Source of the DNA: Lachnospiraceae bacterium UBA3802
GTDB lineage: Bacteria > Bacillota > Clostridia > Lachnospirales > Lachnospiraceae
NCBI GenBank assembly: GCA_002369155.1
Contig: DFEM01000122.1
Span: forward strand, 1 to 9,441
Length of the DNA: 9,441 nucleotides
Direction of reading: 5' to 3'
Both the position numbers and the translations under genes were made by a program. This document shows positions 7,112-9,441 of this stretch, in pieces. Below the pieces are notes generated by a model. The model was not told where the DNA came from. It worked only from the letters and a program-made list of their open reading frames with translations, and did no database searches. Each line of letters opens with the position of its first letter. Position 1 is the stretch's first letter.

Positions 7112-7232
7112 TCGGTACTAAAATAACGTTGTATTCAAAGATTTGATAGTGCGTTTTTTGCATTACAATCACAGCCTAAATTTTTCAAATTTTACCCCTA
7201 TTTAGGTTGATTCGAATCTTCCTAACACCCAA

Positions 7233-7262
7233 GAAGCGAAACTTTCCCCTAGGTTTCGCTTC
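7233..7262. terminator. 10-bp hairpin downstream of the ywlG-like gene, probable terminator
   Basis: GAAGCGAAAC (7233-7242) is perfectly complementary to GTTTCGCTTC (7253-7262) around a 10-nt loop. It begins about 34 nt after the stop codon of the ywlG-like gene, the expected place for its terminator. The better T-rich tract (ATTTGTTTT) lies on the plus-strand side. Minus-strand termination would have only TTGGGTGTT, so it may be inefficient in that direction. Confidence 0.55.
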
Positions 7263-7295
7263 ATTTGTTTTGCGAATGCGCTTCTCGTCTTTGGT

Positions 7296-7859
7296 TTACA
7301 TAAGTTTTTTATCGTATACGGCTCTCGGTCCGCCGACATATTTGGGTCTGTATCTTCCGGCACTTACTCTCGCTTCGCCGATCTGCTTATTGTCAAGATG
7401 AAGGGGTACGACTACGGGATGAATATGCATTCCGATCATTACTCCTCCGATATCCACTCCGACAGTGGCTTTCTGATTAATGCTCTCAACCACTACCGGA
7501 TCTTTTAAACTTCCGAAATGCTTTGTCGCAAAAGCTCCGCCTGCATGAATCTGCGGGATGACATTTACGATTTCAAAGCCGTACTCTTGGGCTGCTTCTC
7601 TTTCCAAAACAATTGCACGGTTTAAATGTTCGCAGCACTGAACCGCCATATATGCGCCTTTGGCTGCAATTCTCGGCGCAACCACTTCATAGAGTTCTTT
7701 TACGACTTCGTCTGTTTCTCCGTCTTTGGATGTTCCCATTCGATTACCGATTATCTCGCTTGAAGAACAGCCTATTACAACTATGTCTCCTTTTTGAATA
7801 TTTGTCTTTTCGATAATCTCATCGAAAACAATGCCTGCTTCTTCTTTGATTGATTTCAT
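7296..7859 (-). CDS. ywlG: UPF0340/DUF436 family protein, YwlG-like, function unknown
   Basis: This is a 187-aa soluble protein of the conserved family typified by Bacillus subtilis YwlG (TIGR01440/DUF436), usually about 180 aa, so it is full length. Recognisable conserved stretches are IGCSSSEIIGNRMG (29-42), AVQCCEHLNRA (72-82), IPQIHAGGAFA (101-111) and DIGGVMIGMHIHPVVVPL (136-153). The paired cysteines C75/C76 with H78, plus H105, H145 and H147, are candidate functional residues; no biochemical role is established that I know of. The ATG at 7859 has AAGGAG about 7 nt upstream. A strong hairpin terminator sits immediately before the gene, leaving only about 30 nt between its T-run and the start codon. 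Expression must therefore come from read-through or from a promoter overlapping the hairpin. Confidence 0.92.
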   Translation of the reverse strand: MKSIKEEAGIVFDEIIEKTNIQKGDIVVIGCSSSEIIGNRMGTSKDGETDEVVKELYEVVAPRIAAKGAYMAVQCCEHLNRAIVLEREAAQEYGFEIVNVIPQIHAGGAFATKHFGSLKDPVVVESINQKATVGVDIGGVMIGMHIHPVVVPLHLDNKQIGEARVSAGRYRPKYVGGPRAVYDKKLM

Positions 7860-7888
7860 GATATCACTCCTTTGACTGTCAGATTCAT

Positions 7889-7914
7889 AAAAACCCGAAG
7901 TTTTCTTCGGGTTT
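7889..7914. terminator. Intrinsic terminator after the GGDEF gene, bidirectional in form
   Basis: AAACCCGAAG (7891-7900) pairs perfectly over 10 bp with CTTCGGGTTT (7905-7914) around a TTTT loop. On the minus strand it runs into TTTTTATG, a short U-run; on the plus strand it is followed by CTTTATCTTGTTCTTTT. It starts within a few bases of the GGDEF stop codon, so it ends the asnS/GGDEF transcription unit. Confidence 0.85.
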
Positions 7915-7916
7915 CT

Positions 7917-9071
7917 TTATCTTGTTCTTTTTTTGTCGTAAAGTTTTTCGTCTGCTGCCACGAGCAGTTCTTTTAAAGGCCTGTCCTCTATCGTATCCGT
8001 CTTGGCGATTCCGATGCAAACCTGCAGATCGTATTTGGATTTTGCGGCTTCGTTAAGTATTTTCAGTTCTTTTTGAACATCGGCAATAAATTCGTTTATC
8101 TCATCGTCATTGTCCGCTCTTGCGAGTACCACAAATTCATCTCCGCCGTATCTTGCAATGGTCGCTCTTTTCTTAAGGCCCTTGCAAGCCGTTCTTAACG
8201 CATCCGCGATTCTGACTAATGCAGCATCGCCTTCGACATGTCCGTATGTATCGTTTATTTCCTTAAAATGATCCGCATCAATCATCAAAAGGTAAATCGG
8301 TGTCTTGTCTTCGTTATTTTTGAGCCACTGCTCGTAAATATACACAAGCTGCTTTCTGTTGCTAAGTCTCGTAAGCGGTTCTACCGATATCATCTCTTCG
8401 AGCCAGTCAAGGTAAAGAATCATTACCGAGAGGGCAAGCAACGCACATACAATCGGGATCTTGGGCAAAAACAACTGAACCACGCCTCCGATGGCCGGAG
8501 CTACAGGGAAAAACGCAAGCTTTAAAAGTTTCATTTTTCTTTCATAATTATCTGTCTTAAAGAATTTTGCGAATGCTCTTATGCACGTCACTACCACATA
8601 TATGTAAGCAAAGATATACAAAAGCATGTAAAGAGGGCCTCTTGCATATTCTCCGTTATCATTTATGTAATAGAGGATTCCCGTAAAATCATTGATTATA
8701 ATGCTCACAAACTGCAAAATCAGAAATGCGGCCGAAATCAGAAGATTTCTTCTGCTTTTAATGAAGTGCGAATCCTGAAGATGCTCAAAATAAACAAACC
8801 AGGCATAAGTCGTGAAAGCCGAAAACAGGAAATAAACATTCGAAGCCGCCATCAGCGCAAATTTCGAATACGGAATCAGTCCGTTGCTAATAAGCACCCA
8901 TACCATATCCGAAATGAAAAAGATTACAAGGCAAATCAGACCTCTGATAAAATTTCGCTGTGCAACCATTTTGGTCATTCCCATGGTTTTGATGGCAATT
9001 ATTATCACAAGCGCTATCGAAAAAAGATTTACTTCCAGATACAGCAATGAATACAGATTTGTACTGTTCAT
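7917..9071 (-). CDS. Membrane-anchored GGDEF domain protein, probable diguanylate cyclase
   Basis: This predicted enzyme would make cyclic di-GMP from two GTP at the membrane. From the ATG at 9071 it has 384 aa; the frame also allows a GTG at 9083, but GTGGGA about 7 nt before the ATG supports the shorter form. Residues 1 to about 225 hold about six to seven hydrophobic helices with no motif I recognise, a possible membrane sensor. The GGDEF domain (about 229-384) has LTRLSNR, DADHFKEINDTYGHVEGD and an intact ARYGGDEF, with GGDEF at 309-313, ending in ADEKLYDKKR. These features indicate an active cyclase. The inhibitory RxxD site expected just before the RYGGDEF stretch reads KKRA, so product inhibition through that site appears lost. 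No EAL or HD-GYP domain is present. It lies 50 nt after asnS with no terminator between, so it may be co-transcribed; TATAAC in the gap is a possible -10. Confidence 0.9.
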   Translation of the reverse strand: MNSTNLYSLLYLEVNLFSIALVIIIAIKTMGMTKMVAQRNFIRGLICLVIFFISDMVWVLISNGLIPYSKFALMAASNVYFLFSAFTTYAWFVYFEHLQDSHFIKSRRNLLISAAFLILQFVSIIINDFTGILYYINDNGEYARGPLYMLLYIFAYIYVVVTCIRAFAKFFKTDNYERKMKLLKLAFFPVAPAIGGVVQLFLPKIPIVCALLALSVMILYLDWLEEMISVEPLTRLSNRKQLVYIYEQWLKNNEDKTPIYLLMIDADHFKEINDTYGHVEGDAALVRIADALRTACKGLKKRATIARYGGDEFVVLARADNDDEINEFIADVQKELKILNEAAKSKYDLQVCIGIAKTDTIEDRPLKELLVAADEKLYDKKRTR

Positions 9072-9121
9072 AACGTTTCCCACTTTTACACTGTCGTTCG
9101 TTATAAAGAGTATTCCAATTT

Positions 9122-9441
9122 TTAGAAGTCACATGATCTGGGTGTTCTGGGATAAGGTATTACGTCACGGATATTTTCAACACCGGTTAAATACATGATG
9201 AGACGTTCAAATCCCATACCGAAGCCCGAGTGTACGCATCCGCCGTATCTTCTTGTATCAAGATACCAGTCAATGCCTTCTTTATCGACTCCCATTTCAT
9301 CCATTCTTTCAATGAGCTTATCGAGATTCTCTTCTCTCTGGCTTCCGCCCATAAGCTCTCCTGCCTGAGGAACCAAAAGGTCAACTGCCGCAACTGTTTC
9401 GTTGTCGGGATTAACCTTCATGTAATATGCCTTGATATCCT
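9122..9441 (-). CDS. asnS: Asparaginyl-tRNA synthetase, C-terminal part; N-terminus beyond window edge
   Basis: This cytoplasmic class II synthetase charges tRNA-Asn with asparagine. Only the last 105 codons are present; the frame is open to the right edge, while the full protein is about 460 aa. The stretch [20 protein letters not shown] followed by [17 protein letters not shown] is characteristic of AsnRS. Class II motif 3 is visible as [15 protein letters not shown], followed by the conserved ending [17 protein letters not shown]. Motif 3 supplies the arginine that contacts ATP. The related AspRS and LysRS lack this C-terminal wording, so AsnRS is favoured. No terminator follows the stop codon. 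Confidence 0.95.
   Translation of the reverse strand, partial: DIKAYYMKVNPDNETVAAVDLLVPQAGELMGGSQREENLDKLIERMDEMGVDKEGIDWYLDTRRYGGCVHSGFGMGFERLIMYLTGVENIRDVIPYPRTPRSCDF

Larger units (their letters stand above)
7044..7295 (-). other. 252-nt gene-free region between the ywlG-like and corA-like genes
   Basis: No coding frame here looks real on either strand. It contains a 10-bp hairpin (7233-7262), a 7-bp inverted repeat CCTAAAT/ATTTAGG (7175-7181 and 7200-7206), and a small GAAGC/GCTTC hairpin followed by a T-run on the minus strand (about 7086-7111). It should carry the corA promoter and leader. I see no convincing -35/-10 pair; the best -10-like word on the minus strand is TATCAT near 7068-7073. 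It does not match an M-box as far as I can judge by eye. Confidence 0.5.

Noticed and set aside
7044..7295. M-box magnesium riboswitch ahead of the corA-like gene
   Set aside because: I could not find the conserved helical layout by eye; only generic hairpins are present.
1..9441. CRISPR arrays, insertion sequences, tRNA or rRNA genes
   Set aside because: No spaced identical repeats, transposase-like frames, terminal inverted repeats or tRNA-like cloverleaf sequences were seen on either strand.

Overview
The window reads as a chromosomal segment from a low-to-mid GC Firmicute, most likely a Lachnospiraceae/Clostridia member. That is an inference from four things: strong AGGAGG-type ribosome binding sites, a YesM/YesN-type two-component pair, a YwlG/UPF0340 gene, and a membrane GGDEF protein. 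All eight convincing genes lie on the minus strand, so transcription runs from high to low coordinates. None of the plus-strand open frames looks real.

In transcription order, the right edge holds the C-terminal part of asparaginyl-tRNA synthetase (asnS). It is followed 50 nt later by a membrane-anchored GGDEF protein (probable diguanylate cyclase) and a strong 10-bp hairpin terminator. Next come a YwlG/UPF0340 family gene, a 252-nt gene-free stretch with several inverted repeats, and a CorA-type divalent cation transporter.

The left two thirds form one functional cluster. It contains a YtfQ-like sugar-binding lipoprotein (5096-6109), a YesM/LytS-type sensor histidine kinase (3617-5086), a YesN-type response regulator with AraC DNA-binding domain (2380-3636, overlapping the kinase by 20 nt), a second and more diverged YtfQ-family sugar-binding lipoprotein (1184-2230), and a YtfR-like double-ATPase of a sugar ABC importer that runs off the left edge (1-1098). 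Permease genes would be expected just beyond the left edge.

The proposed logic is that the first lipoprotein binds a sugar outside the membrane and presents it to the short extracellular domain of the kinase. The kinase phosphorylates the regulator. The regulator then activates the promoter in front of the second binding protein and the ATPase. That gap holds a weak -35, a good -10 and three near-identical 12-bp repeats, two of them exactly 21 bp apart. This resembles the XylFII-LytS-YesN D-xylose three-component system known in Clostridium, but with YtfQ/YtfR-like (galactofuranose-type) parts. Ligand, partner contacts and binding sites are inferred, not shown. A strong hairpin between the second binding protein and the ATPase probably sets their expression ratio.
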